From Methylobacterium sp. Leaf125 (GTDB lineage Bacteria > Pseudomonadota > Alphaproteobacteria > Rhizobiales > Beijerinckiaceae): 64,000 nt of DNA. The notes under the pieces were generated by a model. It worked only from the letters and a program-made list of their open reading frames with translations, had not been told where the DNA came from and did not search any database. Within the stretch, counting starts at the first letter, position 1; every line of letters begins with the position of its first letter. Location of the stretch: the NCBI RefSeq assembly GCF_001423085.1, contig NZ_LMNU01000048.1, positions 116,600 through 180,599 on the forward strand, written 5' to 3'. A program made the translations under genes and the position numbers. Positions 44,940-53,045 of the stretch are shown here, piece by piece.

Positions 44940-44964
44940 TCTCTCTGAATTCCGTACGGAAGCC

Positions 44965-45078
44965 ATGCCTGACGCGAATGCTTGCTCGGAAACGACCGCG
45001 TATTATGAAGGGCGCAATCCTTTAGGGGGCGTGATACCAAATCGGCGGTTCGAGGCCCGACGCCCGGACACGACTTGA
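44965..45078 (+). CDS. possible 37-residue peptide gene
   Basis: An ATG at 44965, preceded by a GGAAG five bases upstream, opens a 37-codon frame. The peptide is polar, with one Cys and a Tyr-Tyr-Glu-Gly-Arg-Asn segment. Its codon use is less GC-rich than the neighbouring genes. No family is recognised. The dyad just upstream gives it a promoter-like context, but chance is a real alternative. Confidence 0.25.
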   Translation: MPDANACSETTAYYEGRNPLGGVIPNRRFEARRPDTT

Positions 45079-45315
45079 TGGGTAGTCGGGGCGGGCTGGC
45101 GACGGACAGGGGGCTGCCGGGATTGATCGCCTGGAGCGCAGTCAGACGAAGCGGCCGCGGGTTCGTCGGAGGATGCGCGCAAACACAACGACCTGGAGAC
45201 GCCGGCCCGATGCAATCGAGCCGGATACGGCTCTAGCGCGACGGGTCTCCCGGCTTCCGAACCGGCCTGTCGAGATCGTGCCGGCGCGGCAGGCTGCCGC
45301 GAGAAGGAGTTGGTA

Positions 45316-46077
45316 ATGATCGAACCTAGTCTGAGCCGGGGTCCGGCTCGAGGTGCGCGGGCCGGTACGACACGCATCCTGCTCATCGAGGACGATGCGG
45401 GCATTCAGCGCATCGTCTCCGATCACTTCGCCGACCACGATGTCGACGTCACCCCGGCGACGGACCGGAAGCAGGCGGAGCGGCGGCTCGCGGAGGGCGC
45501 GTTCGACCTCGTGGTGCTCGACCTGCGCCTGGGTTCGGAGAACGGCCTCGACCTGCTGCGCGACCTGCGCGCCCGGAGCGACCTGCCGGTGATCATCACC
45601 ACCGGCCACCGCCGGGACGAAATCGACCGGGTGATCGGCCTCGAACTCGGCGCGGACGACTACATCGTCAAACCCTACGGCCTGCGCGAGCTGCTGGCGC
45701 GGGTGCGGGTCATCCTGCGCCGGGCCGAGGTCGCGCCCGCCCCGACGCGGGTTCAGGACTCCCATCGCAGCCGCTTCGACGGCTGGGTGCTCGACCGCCG
45801 GCGCCGGCGCCTGACCAACCCCGACGGTGCGGACGTCGCCCTGAGCAAGGGCGAGTACGCGCTGCTGGCGGCCTTCCTCGATGCCCCCCAGCGTCCCCTG
45901 AGCCGCGAGCAGCTCCTGCAAGCCACGCGCGTCCACGAGGATGTGTTCGACCGCAGCATCGACGTGCAGATCCTGCGGTTGCGCCGCAAGCTGGAGGCGG
46001 ATCCGAGCGCGCCGCGTCTGATCGTGACCGAGCGCGGCATCGGCTACGTCTTCGCCGTACCGGTCGAGAGGCTGTGA
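45316..46077 (+). CDS. OmpR/PhoB-family response regulator
   Basis: This 253-residue regulator has an N-terminal receiver (acidic pair Asp26-Asp27, phosphorylated Asp69 in VVLDLRLG, Lys119 in YIVKPYG) and a C-terminal winged-helix DNA-binding domain (KGEYALLAAFL, then DVQILRLRRKLEADP). AAGGAG lies 7 bases before the ATG at 45316. It overlaps the following dihaem-peroxidase gene as GTGA, and the kinase gene comes third. It is the likely output partner of that kinase. Confidence 0.9.
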   Translation: MIEPSLSRGPARGARAGTTRILLIEDDAGIQRIVSDHFADHDVDVTPATDRKQAERRLAEGAFDLVVLDLRLGSENGLDLLRDLRARSDLPVIITTGHRRDEIDRVIGLELGADDYIVKPYGLRELLARVRVILRRAEVAPAPTRVQDSHRSRFDGWVLDRRRRRLTNPDGADVALSKGEYALLAAFLDAPQRPLSREQLLQATRVHEDVFDRSIDVQILRLRRKLEADPSAPRLIVTERGIGYVFAVPVERL

Positions 46078-47135
46078 TCGTGGCGCCGTCGCGCCGGGCC
46101 CGTTCCCCCGTGGCGGCGTTCGGCGCCGTCCTCATCGGCGGCGCCCTGGCCATCCTGCCGCTGGCCGCCGGGGAAGGGCCGCCCGGAGCCCCGCAGCCGG
46201 CTGAGGCCGTGGAGGCCCGGGACGTCATCACCCCCGTCCCGAGCAGTCTCGGGGCGGATCCGGAGCGGGTCGCCCTCGGCCGGATGCTGTTCGCCGACAC
46301 CCGGCTGTCGCGTGGGGGCGACCGGGCCTGCATCACCTGTCACGATCTCCGCAGCAACGGCGCGAGCGCGGCCGCCAGGAATGTGACCACTGACGGCACG
46401 CCGATGCCGCGCAATACGCCGACGGCCTTCAACGCGGCGCTGAGCTTCCGCTTAGGGTGGGCGGGCGACATCCCGACGCTGCGGGACCAGGCCGAGATCG
46501 CCCTGACCCGGCCGGAGTTCCTGGGCGGATCGTGGCCCCACATCCTCGCGGTGATCCAAGCCGACCCGGCCCTCGATGGTCCGTTCCGGGCGACCTATGG
46601 CCGGGACGTCGATCGAGCGGCGGTGATCGACGCGATCAACAGCTTCGAGCGCAGCCTGCTCACCCCCGACAGCCGCTTCGACCGGTGGCTGCACGGCGAC
46701 GTCCATGCGATCACCGAGTCGGAGCGGGCAGGCTACGCCCTGTTCAAGGGCATCGGCTGCGCGGCCTGCCACCAGGGCGTCAACGTCGGCGGCAACCTGT
46801 TCGAGAAAGTCGGGATCTTCGTCACGATCCCCGACAAGGCCGCCGAGGTGCTCCGCGTGCCGAGCCTGCGCAACGTCGCGGTCACGGCGCCCTACTTCGA
46901 CGACGGCGGCGTCGCCACGCTCCCCGAAGCGGTGCGGCTGATGGCCCGGGTGCAACTCGGCCGTGAGCTGACCGAAGCGCAAACCAGCGCGATCGTGGCG
47001 TTCCTCGGCACGCTCACGGGTTTCTATGAGGGGCGTCCCCTCACGGCTTCGCGGGCGCCCGACACGCTGCCGCAGCCAGATGCCCGGCCGCAGCCAGATG
47101 CCCGGCCGCAGCCAGATGCCCGGCCGCAGCCATGA
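46074..47135 (+). CDS. dihaem cytochrome c peroxidase-family protein
   Basis: This 353-residue protein starts at a GTG overlapping the response-regulator stop. It has a signal-like helix (about 13-33) and two c-type haem sites, CITCH at 86-90 and CAACH at 229-233, in a MauG/CcpA-type arrangement with LGRMLFADTRLS just before the first. The end carries three copies of Pro-Gln-Pro-Asp-Ala-Arg plus a partial one, encoded by an 18-bp tandem repeat. Periplasmic peroxide reduction is the family role. Its position between a regulator and a kinase suggests it may also feed redox information to them. Confidence 0.87.
   Translation: MIVAPSRRARSPVAAFGAVLIGGALAILPLAAGEGPPGAPQPAEAVEARDVITPVPSSLGADPERVALGRMLFADTRLSRGGDRACITCHDLRSNGASAAARNVTTDGTPMPRNTPTAFNAALSFRLGWAGDIPTLRDQAEIALTRPEFLGGSWPHILAVIQADPALDGPFRATYGRDVDRAAVIDAINSFERSLLTPDSRFDRWLHGDVHAITESERAGYALFKGIGCAACHQGVNVGGNLFEKVGIFVTIPDKAAEVLRVPSLRNVAVTAPYFDDGGVATLPEAVRLMARVQLGRELTEAQTSAIVAFLGTLTGFYEGRPLTASRAPDTLPQPDARPQPDARPQPDARPQP
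47070..47131. repeat. 18-bp tandem repeat at the end of the dihaem peroxidase
   Basis: Three full copies of an 18-base unit (starting 47070, 47088 and 47106) and 8 bases of a fourth encode the C-terminal Pro-Gln-Pro-Asp-Ala-Arg repeats. They end directly at the ATGA overlap with the kinase gene. The unit is a multiple of three, so copy-number change would keep the frame. Confidence 0.9.
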
Positions 47136-49621
47136 GGCTGACCCTGCAGGCCGCCGTCCTCGGGGTGCTGCTGGCCGCCCTGCTTACGTGGCTGATGATC
47201 AACGGCAAGGGCGAGATGGACGCCGCCTTTGCGCAGACCCGGCGCACGGTCGATGCCATCGCTCTCGCCGAATCCCGGATGCAGCACGACGTGCTCCGGG
47301 CGCGGACCGGGCTCCTGCGCAACTACGATCCGATCGTGGCCCACCTTCACGAAATGCAAGCGGCGCTGTCCGGGTTGCAGGCGGCGAGCGGACCGGACGA
47401 TGGCGAGATGCGCTCGCTCGCCGAGGCGATCGCCCGGGAGGCGCAGATGGTCGAGCGCTTCAAGACCGGCAATGCCCTGGTGCAGAACTCGATCGCCTAC
47501 TTCGACTCCCTCAGCGATCGGCTTTCGGAGCCGGACATCGATCCCAAACTCGCCCGCGCGGTCGCCGCCCTGCAGATCCGGGTCTCGGAACTTGCCCGCG
47601 AAGCGAGCCCCAAGCGCCTCGACGACATCCGCACGCGGCTCGATGTCCTGGCGGCGAGCGCACCTTCGGACCGCGATGCGGACATCTCCGCCATCGTCCT
47701 GCACGGGCGCCAGCTCTTGGATCTGCTGCCGCAGGTTGACACCGTCGCCCGTTCCCTGCCGAACTCCTCGAGCGAGGCGGCGCGCCAAGCGCTCCTGGAG
47801 GCTCGCCGTACCCTTCGGGACCAGCGGCAGGCCCGCGCGGACGGATTCCGTCTCGCCCTCTATGCGGCCGCCTTGTGCTTGGTGGCCTTGGTGGTGCGCG
47901 TAGGCCTGCTGATGCGAGCGGGGACCCTCGTCCTGCGCCGAACGATCGCCTTTCAATCGGTCGTCGCGCAGGCCGCCAACCATTTCTCGGCGAGCCAGCC
48001 CGACGAGATTGCATCGCGCATCGTCGATGTCATGGCGATGGTCAGCACGGGAGCCTGCACGGACCATTGCTACATCCTGATGCTCGATGGTTCCGACACG
48101 GTCCACTTGTGGAACCGAGCGGGGCTGCAGGCGCCCCGCGGCTGGCCGCTCGCGCAACGCGCTCTCGTGCCTGACATCATCGCTGCGTCCGAAGACTACA
48201 TTTTCGTCGAGACCGCCGACGCAATCGGGCCCCCGGCGCTGGTTCGCCCCCTGGCGCAGCGCGGGGTCGCAACGTTCACCTGCGCACGCCTGCGACGGGG
48301 CGGACACATCGTCGGTGTGCTGTGCTTCGAGCGCACCGTCAGCGTCCTGCCTCCCTGGATGCGGCACTCGCGCGGGCTCCTGCGCGTCGTGGCCGAAAGC
48401 TTCGGCGCGGCGCTGGAGCGCCAGCACGTCTGGGCCGAACGTCGCGAGATCGAGGCGGCCCTGCGGCGCGCGCAGCGACTCGAAGCGATCGGGATCTTCG
48501 CCAGCGGTGTGGCGCACAACATCAACAATGTCCTCAACGTCATGCTCGGTCATGCCGAGATCGCCGCGGATGCCCTGCCGGTCGATCCGGGACGGGCAAC
48601 CGAGCATATCGGGCTGCTGGTCCAAGCGGGTGGTCGGGCCCATGAGATCGCGGGACAGATCCTGGATTACGGGCGGCGGGGCTGCTCTTCGCAGAACACG
48701 AGTGCGGTCGACGCGATCGTGGCCGAGACGGTGGACGTGATCCGGACATCGACCGCCGACCCGACCGCGATCCTCCTGACCGGGACCACCGACGGCGCGA
48801 TCGTCGACGGCGAGCCGGCGCAGCTGCAGCAGGTGATCCACAATTTGATCCGCAACGCCATCCAGGCGTCCGAGCCGGGTGCCGCGGTCGACGTGCAGCT
48901 CGAACGGGTCCGATTACCAGGGCCGCGGGCCTTCTCGCACGGAGAGCTGCCATCCGGCACCTACGCCCGCATCCGCGTGTCCGACGCGGGCTGCGGGATG
49001 GACGAGGCCACGTGCGCACGGATCTTCGAGCCGTTCTTCACCACGCGTCCGGCCGGAACGGGGCTCGGTCTCGCCACGGCGTTCGAATTTGTCCAGGAAC
49101 AGGCGGGCGCCTTCGACGTCCGGAGCGCCCCGGGCGTCGGCAGCGCGTTCGAGGTGTGGCTGGCCGCACGCCCGGCGTCGGAGCGCGGCGTCCCGGCCGC
49201 CGGCGGCACTGTGATGATCGTCGGAGCCGCGCGCGCCACGGTGCAGGAGGATGAGGAGACCCTCGCGGCCCTGGGTTACGAGCCGATCGGCTACACAGAC
49301 CCGGACGCGGCGCTGACCGCTCTGCGGATGGAGCCGAAGCGCTTCGACATCTTGATCGTCGAGAACCAGCCGTCGCGTTCGCTCGGTCTCGCCTTCGCCC
49401 GCCGCGCCGCCCGTATCGTCGATCGTCCGATCGTCCTCTCCCTGTCGGCCTCGGACACGGTACGACCGGAGGTTCTCTCGGCGATTCCGATCGTCGATGT
49501 CGCGCACCGACCCTGGCGTTCGAGCGCGCTCGCACTCACGCTGCGGCGACACCTGGGGTCGGAAGCGCGGAGCGCGCCGCCCCAGCGCACGGTCGCTGAA
49601 AATCGCGTGGTCGCGCAGTAG
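47132..49621 (+). CDS. VirA-like sensor histidine kinase with degenerate receiver
   Basis: This 829-residue kinase has a first membrane helix at about 5-23, a long periplasmic helical sensor domain (about 25-240), a second helix near 243-265, and a GAF-like domain (about 285-425). A HisKA-type dimerisation segment carries phospho-acceptor His462 in GVAHNINNVLNVMLGHAE. The ATPase domain shows HNLIRNAIQAS, GCGMDE and GTGLGLATAFEF. The architecture matches VirA-like kinases of Rhizobiales. The C-terminal receiver-like domain (about 705-815) has VGAARAT where the acidic pair should be, VENQPS at the phospho-Asp and HRPW in place of the Lys-Pro, so it probably cannot be phosphorylated. Coupled by ATGA to the dihaem peroxidase gene. 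Confidence 0.87.
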   Translation: MRLTLQAAVLGVLLAALLTWLMINGKGEMDAAFAQTRRTVDAIALAESRMQHDVLRARTGLLRNYDPIVAHLHEMQAALSGLQAASGPDDGEMRSLAEAIAREAQMVERFKTGNALVQNSIAYFDSLSDRLSEPDIDPKLARAVAALQIRVSELAREASPKRLDDIRTRLDVLAASAPSDRDADISAIVLHGRQLLDLLPQVDTVARSLPNSSSEAARQALLEARRTLRDQRQARADGFRLALYAAALCLVALVVRVGLLMRAGTLVLRRTIAFQSVVAQAANHFSASQPDEIASRIVDVMAMVSTGACTDHCYILMLDGSDTVHLWNRAGLQAPRGWPLAQRALVPDIIAASEDYIFVETADAIGPPALVRPLAQRGVATFTCARLRRGGHIVGVLCFERTVSVLPPWMRHSRGLLRVVAESFGAALERQHVWAERREIEAALRRAQRLEAIGIFASGVAHNINNVLNVMLGHAEIAADALPVDPGRATEHIGLLVQAGGRAHEIAGQILDYGRRGCSSQNTSAVDAIVAETVDVIRTSTADPTAILLTGTTDGAIVDGEPAQLQQVIHNLIRNAIQASEPGAAVDVQLERVRLPGPRAFSHGELPSGTYARIRVSDAGCGMDEATCARIFEPFFTTRPAGTGLGLATAFEFVQEQAGAFDVRSAPGVGSAFEVWLAARPASERGVPAAGGTVMIVGAARATVQEDEETLAALGYEPIGYTDPDAALTALRMEPKRFDILIVENQPSRSLGLAFARRAARIVDRPIVLSLSASDTVRPEVLSAIPIVDVAHRPWRSSALALTLRRHLGSEARSAPPQRTVAENRVVAQ

Positions 49622-49980
49622 CGCGTCCTCCCGGAGCCCCGACACGGGCGGGCAAGCGGGCGGGCAAGCCTGCTTCACCCCGCCCATGCCGCCGCTGGCG
49701 CCGGACGGCGTGGGTGCGCTCGGTCATCTTGGCGGCCCTGCGCCGCAACGCCTGATCCGCCTCCCGCCGCGGCGCCGCGCGCAGGCGGTGCGCGTACCGC
49801 CCATGCTCGGCCCTGACGTGGTCGTTGCGGCTGGCCCGGAGGCGAGGCGCGACGTGCTGGCCACGCGCTCGGGTCTCTCCCGGCGCGTTCGGGCCGCTCT
49901 CACCGTCCGCGGGACCCGTCCACGCGGCAACGGTCCGGACGCACGCACCCGCTCGGCGACCGCGCGTTGGTTCGCTGCGG
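49622..49980. other. gene-free stretch
   Basis: About 360 bases between converging genes (kinase and secreted hydrolase). Near its start, CGGGCGGGCAAG occurs twice in tandem (about 49649-49672). Open frames here are Arg-rich on both strands and I recognise none. Confidence 0.35.
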
Positions 49981-50793
49981 TCAACCGCCGTGCATTTGGA
50001 GCCACCCGACGATCCCGCCCACCACCGCCGGCTCGATGCCGTCGTAACCATGAGGCGAGAGCGAATCGCAGTCCCGGGCCGAGCTCCGCATCTCGCCGCT
50101 GACCGTAAGGATGCGGATACTCGGCGCGTGCGGCAGGGCGGCGGCGATGCGTGGAGCCATCTCAGGTGGGGTCACATCGCAGGCGTCCTTGCGGTTGGCC
50201 ACGACGAGCACCGGAACGCGCACGCTCTGCGGATCCGCGTCGAAGACCGTTTCGGTGCTCCGTCGTCCCGGTAACGACACGGCCTCGGTCAACACCAAGC
50301 CCGCAAGGAGACCCGGCCCGGCTTGGGCGGCGCCGCTCACCGCCGCGATCGTCCCCTGGCTGGTGCCGACGAGGAAGACGGGCGAAGGCGCTTGCTCCCG
50401 GGCGAAGGCGGCCAGACCGGCCACCAGACGGCCGTAGGCTGGAGCGCTTCGCCTGCCTCGCAGGTTCGCCCGATCGATCGTGTCCGGGATCAGGACGGCG
50501 TAGCCCCTCGCCACCCAGTCGGCCCTCGTGCGGACAAGGAAATTCTCCTGGTGTCGCAGGTCGCCCTCGCGCCCGACGCCGATGTCGCCGGAGCCCCCCG
50601 GCAACATCACCAGCGTTGCCCGGGGGTGAGGCGGTGCCTCGTAGAGGACGCGCTGGTTTCGACCGTCGCCGAGCGGCAGATCCACCACCCGCTCTCCCGC
50701 GACAAGGGTTTGCCTCGCCGATCCGGTCTGAGCGATGGCCGGCGTGCCGAGCAGGCTCACGGCGACGAGCGAGCGGGTGAATGTGTTCAGCAT
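49981..50793 (-). CDS. secreted alpha/beta hydrolase
   Basis: This 270-residue protein has a signal peptide (about 1-22, ending near AIAQ), a GTSQG nucleophile elbow with Ser145, and a likely catalytic His near the C-terminus (SPHGYDG). It resembles small dienelactone-hydrolase-like or esterase proteins of unknown substrate. I chose the ATG at 50793 because it gives the signal peptide; the frame is open to 50949. Confidence 0.78.
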   Translation of the reverse strand: MLNTFTRSLVAVSLLGTPAIAQTGSARQTLVAGERVVDLPLGDGRNQRVLYEAPPHPRATLVMLPGGSGDIGVGREGDLRHQENFLVRTRADWVARGYAVLIPDTIDRANLRGRRSAPAYGRLVAGLAAFAREQAPSPVFLVGTSQGTIAAVSGAAQAGPGLLAGLVLTEAVSLPGRRSTETVFDADPQSVRVPVLVVANRKDACDVTPPEMAPRIAAALPHAPSIRILTVSGEMRSSARDCDSLSPHGYDGIEPAVVGGIVGWLQMHGG

Positions 50794-51277
50794 CGCAACG
50801 CGCCCCGAAGAGACCGACCGGACTGTCTTGCACGCTTCACGAGGACGGCGCGTGCCTCCTTGCACGTTGCGCGCAAAGCCATCGGTTTCTTCGGGGGCGG
50901 CCGGTCGCGAGCGGTCCATCAACGTCGGCTCGCGGTGGCAGGCGGACACGCGTTCGAGGCCCGAAAGCCGACCTTCGGTCGAGACCGGCTCATAGGACGT
51001 GCGGGTCGGATACCGATGCGTCTTGCCCCGGGGCGATGCTTGGTCGCCAGTCGCTCACTGCCATGCCGGCGACGATACGGTGCCACGGGTCGTCTGCTGT
51101 TGCCCGTCCCTCACATCGGCCTGGGCGACATCACGGATCTCCGCTCGGGCGGCGCCCGTCTCCCGCGGCACGGCGGTCACGTCTTCTCGCGTCACGGCTA
51201 TCGGCCGAGCATGGCCACGGGTCCGCGGTGAGGTGTGTTCGGCGCAGATGTCGCCGGGCGTCTTCCTGTCAAAGCCA
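50794..51277. other. gene-free stretch
   Basis: About 480 bases upstream of the secreted hydrolase. The promoter of that gene should lie near 50800-50850. I recognise no coding frame; the open frames on the plus strand have the composition of shadows. Confidence 0.3.
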
Positions 51278-51319
51278 TCGGACTGACGTTCACGGCGACT
51301 GCCACGGACGTCAGTCCGA
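51278..51319 (-). terminator. 12-bp perfect dyad after the Cys-rich protein gene
   Basis: TCGGACTGACGT at 51278-51289 and ACGTCAGTCCGA at 51308-51319 are exact reverse complements with an 18-base loop. On the minus strand the hairpin begins 15 bases after the stop of the gene at 51335. The loop is long for a terminator, so an operator role is also possible. Confidence 0.45.
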
Positions 51320-51334
51320 CGCCTGCGGTGTCCC

Positions 51335-51580
51335 TCAGCCCTTTTTCTTATAGGCTTGGATGGCGTTCTGGCAGCCGGGGGAAAGCTTCGACATGTTCTT
51401 CTGGAAGCATGCCTGAGTCTCGGGGCCGTCCTCGGGCGGCAGTCCCGCACAGAAGATCGTGAAATCGCCGGCGCACTGCTGCTGCAGGGCGGCCTTGTCC
51501 TCGTCGGACATCGGTGCGGCCAGGGCGGCGCCGGCCGCCGTAGCGGCCAGAATGAAGGTCAACCCGAAACGTATCAGCAT
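51335..51580 (-). CDS. small secreted cysteine-rich protein
   Basis: This 81-residue protein has a signal peptide (MLIRFGLTFILAATAAGAALA, mature from about 22) and four Cys in the mature part (QQQCAGDFTIFCAG, QACFQKN, SPGCQNA), likely two disulfides. The spacing resembles the cysteine-rich repeat found in small periplasmic proteins of Rhizobiales. Function unknown. Its upstream 500 bases carry no other recognised gene. Confidence 0.75.
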   Translation of the reverse strand: MLIRFGLTFILAATAAGAALAAPMSDEDKAALQQQCAGDFTIFCAGLPPEDGPETQACFQKNMSKLSPGCQNAIQAYKKKG

Positions 51581-52083
51581 GTCCTGCTCCCACGACCCCT
51601 AAGTGCTTCGGGTCGGGAGCGAAAACGTCGGTACCGTCCGAACCGTTGCACCCGTCACCCAGATTGCGGAGGGGTAACGGGCAGACGCGTGCGGGTATCG
51701 AATCCCAATCCGAGCTGGCGCAGGGCCGCAGACCTCCGCAGCCAGGTTGAACGGCTGCTTCTCTCATCCTCTCGCGCGGAAGCGGACGGGAGAAAACCAC
51801 CCGACCCGGTCGTCCATCGCTGCTTTCTCGGAGTCGCGGAGCGGACGTTCCCAGGTTCCTCGGATCGTGCGCGGGTCCGAAAACGACGGCCGCCTCATGC
51901 CTCGGCCGTCCAAAAATCGACCCCTGAAAATCTGCCGATCCCCGGCGGCGGTGAGACCGATGGGGTCCGGTCCGATGATCTCGCCTGCCAAGACGTTTGC
52001 CGCATGCGGAGCTAAAGCGGTCCGGTCGATTCCGTCGAGATGCGGAGGATCGACGTCACGCCTTCCGGGACGTCCCTGCGCCT
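51581..52083. other. gene-free stretch
   Basis: About 500 bases between two minus-strand genes. It should hold the promoter of the Cys-rich protein gene near 51590-51660. I recognise no gene or repeat. Confidence 0.35.
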
Positions 52084-52947
52084 TCAAGCCGGGTCCGTGC
52101 GGGGCCTCTCGGCCTCGGCCCGATCGCGGGACCCCCGAAGGAGCGCGCCGATTCCCTCTCGAACGCGTGGCGTGACAGGGTTGTAGACGATCATGCCGAG
52201 ATCCGGACGGCCGTCCACGGAGAAGGCCGAGAACTCCAGCTCGATGGAGCCCAGGATCGGGTGCCGGAGCCGCTTGACCCCGTCCGTGTGCGCCCGGACG
52301 TCGTTCTCCCGCCACAGGGCTGCGAACTCCGGGCTGGTGCGACTGAGTTCCTCCGCTAATGCGTTCACCTCGGATGCGGCGCCCGCCCGCACCGCATCCG
52401 CCCGGAACGCCCCGACGACGTAGCGCGCCACGCTCTGCCAATCATGCTGCGTGGCTCGCACGCGCGGGTCGCCGAACATGCGGCGCAGGATGTTGCGCTC
52501 GCCGGGAGGGACCGTGTCCCAGTCGGTCAGCACCACGGCGGCGGCCCGGTTCCAGGCGACCACGTCCCAGGTCGCGGTCTTGATCAGCGCCGGGCTGACC
52601 TCAAGCGTGTCGAGCAACCGCTGGAGGCGCGGGGTGATCCCCTCCTTCGGCGTGTAGCGGACCTCGGGAGGACGCCCGAGGGCGAGCATGAACACGTGCT
52701 CGCGCTCCGGTTCGGTCAGCATCAACCCGACCGCGATGCGGTTCAGGACGTCAGCCGAGGGCGCTCCGCCACGTCCCTGCTCCAGCCACGTGTACCAGGT
52801 GGCGCTGATGTTCGAGCGTTGGGCGACCTCCTCCCGGCGCAGGCCGGGCGTGCGCCGGCGGCCCGAGAACCCCAGCGCGGCAGGATCGAGCCTGGTCCGC
52901 CGATCCCGCAGGTATGCTCCGAGCGAGGTTTCCGAGCTGGCAAGCAT
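52084..52947 (-). CDS. XRE-family regulator with MmyB-like ligand domain
   Basis: This 287-residue regulator has an N-terminal helix-turn-helix (about 10-75; RTPGLRREEVAQRSNISATWYTWLEQGR is the hallmark of the MmyB group) and a C-terminal PAS-like domain (PALIKTATWDVVAWNRAA onwards) that binds a small hydrophobic ligand in known members. It is divergent from an SDR gene 98 bases away, the common genomic arrangement for these regulators, and a 12-bp palindrome lies between them. It probably represses the SDR. Confidence 0.9.
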   Translation of the reverse strand: MLASSETSLGAYLRDRRTRLDPAALGFSGRRRTPGLRREEVAQRSNISATWYTWLEQGRGGAPSADVLNRIAVGLMLTEPEREHVFMLALGRPPEVRYTPKEGITPRLQRLLDTLEVSPALIKTATWDVVAWNRAAAVVLTDWDTVPPGERNILRRMFGDPRVRATQHDWQSVARYVVGAFRADAVRAGAASEVNALAEELSRTSPEFAALWRENDVRAHTDGVKRLRHPILGSIELEFSAFSVDGRPDLGMIVYNPVTPRVREGIGALLRGSRDRAEAERPRTDPA

Positions 52948-52961
52948 GGCGATCCTGTTAG

Positions 52962-52973
52962 CCGGTATACCGG
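52962..52973. promoter_or_regulatory. 12-bp palindrome between MmyB regulator and SDR
   Basis: CCGGTATACCGG is a perfect palindrome, followed two bases later by ATACGG, a partial repeat of the half-site. It lies 14 bases upstream of the regulator start and 72 bases upstream of the SDR start, where an autoregulating operator is expected. Confidence 0.55.
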
Positions 52974-53045
52974 GATACGGTCACTACTTTAACGGGATCG
53001 GCGCCGAGCGGATAGTTGGCGTCCGAACCCAACGGACCGCATCCC

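Larger units (their letters stand above)
44512..45315. other. 800-base region with few genes
   Basis: The region lies between divergent operons. From about 44840 it becomes markedly AT-richer than the rest of the window. It contains a perfect dyad at 44920-44939 and a possible 37-codon frame at 44965, both annotated separately. The promoter of the leftward glycosyltransferase operon should be near 44512-44600, and that of the response regulator just before 45304. Other frames are not recognisable. Confidence 0.5.

Noticed and set aside
49622..49980. Arg-rich open frames after the kinase gene
   Set aside because: Both strands are open because of high GC; no start with a ribosome site and no family match.
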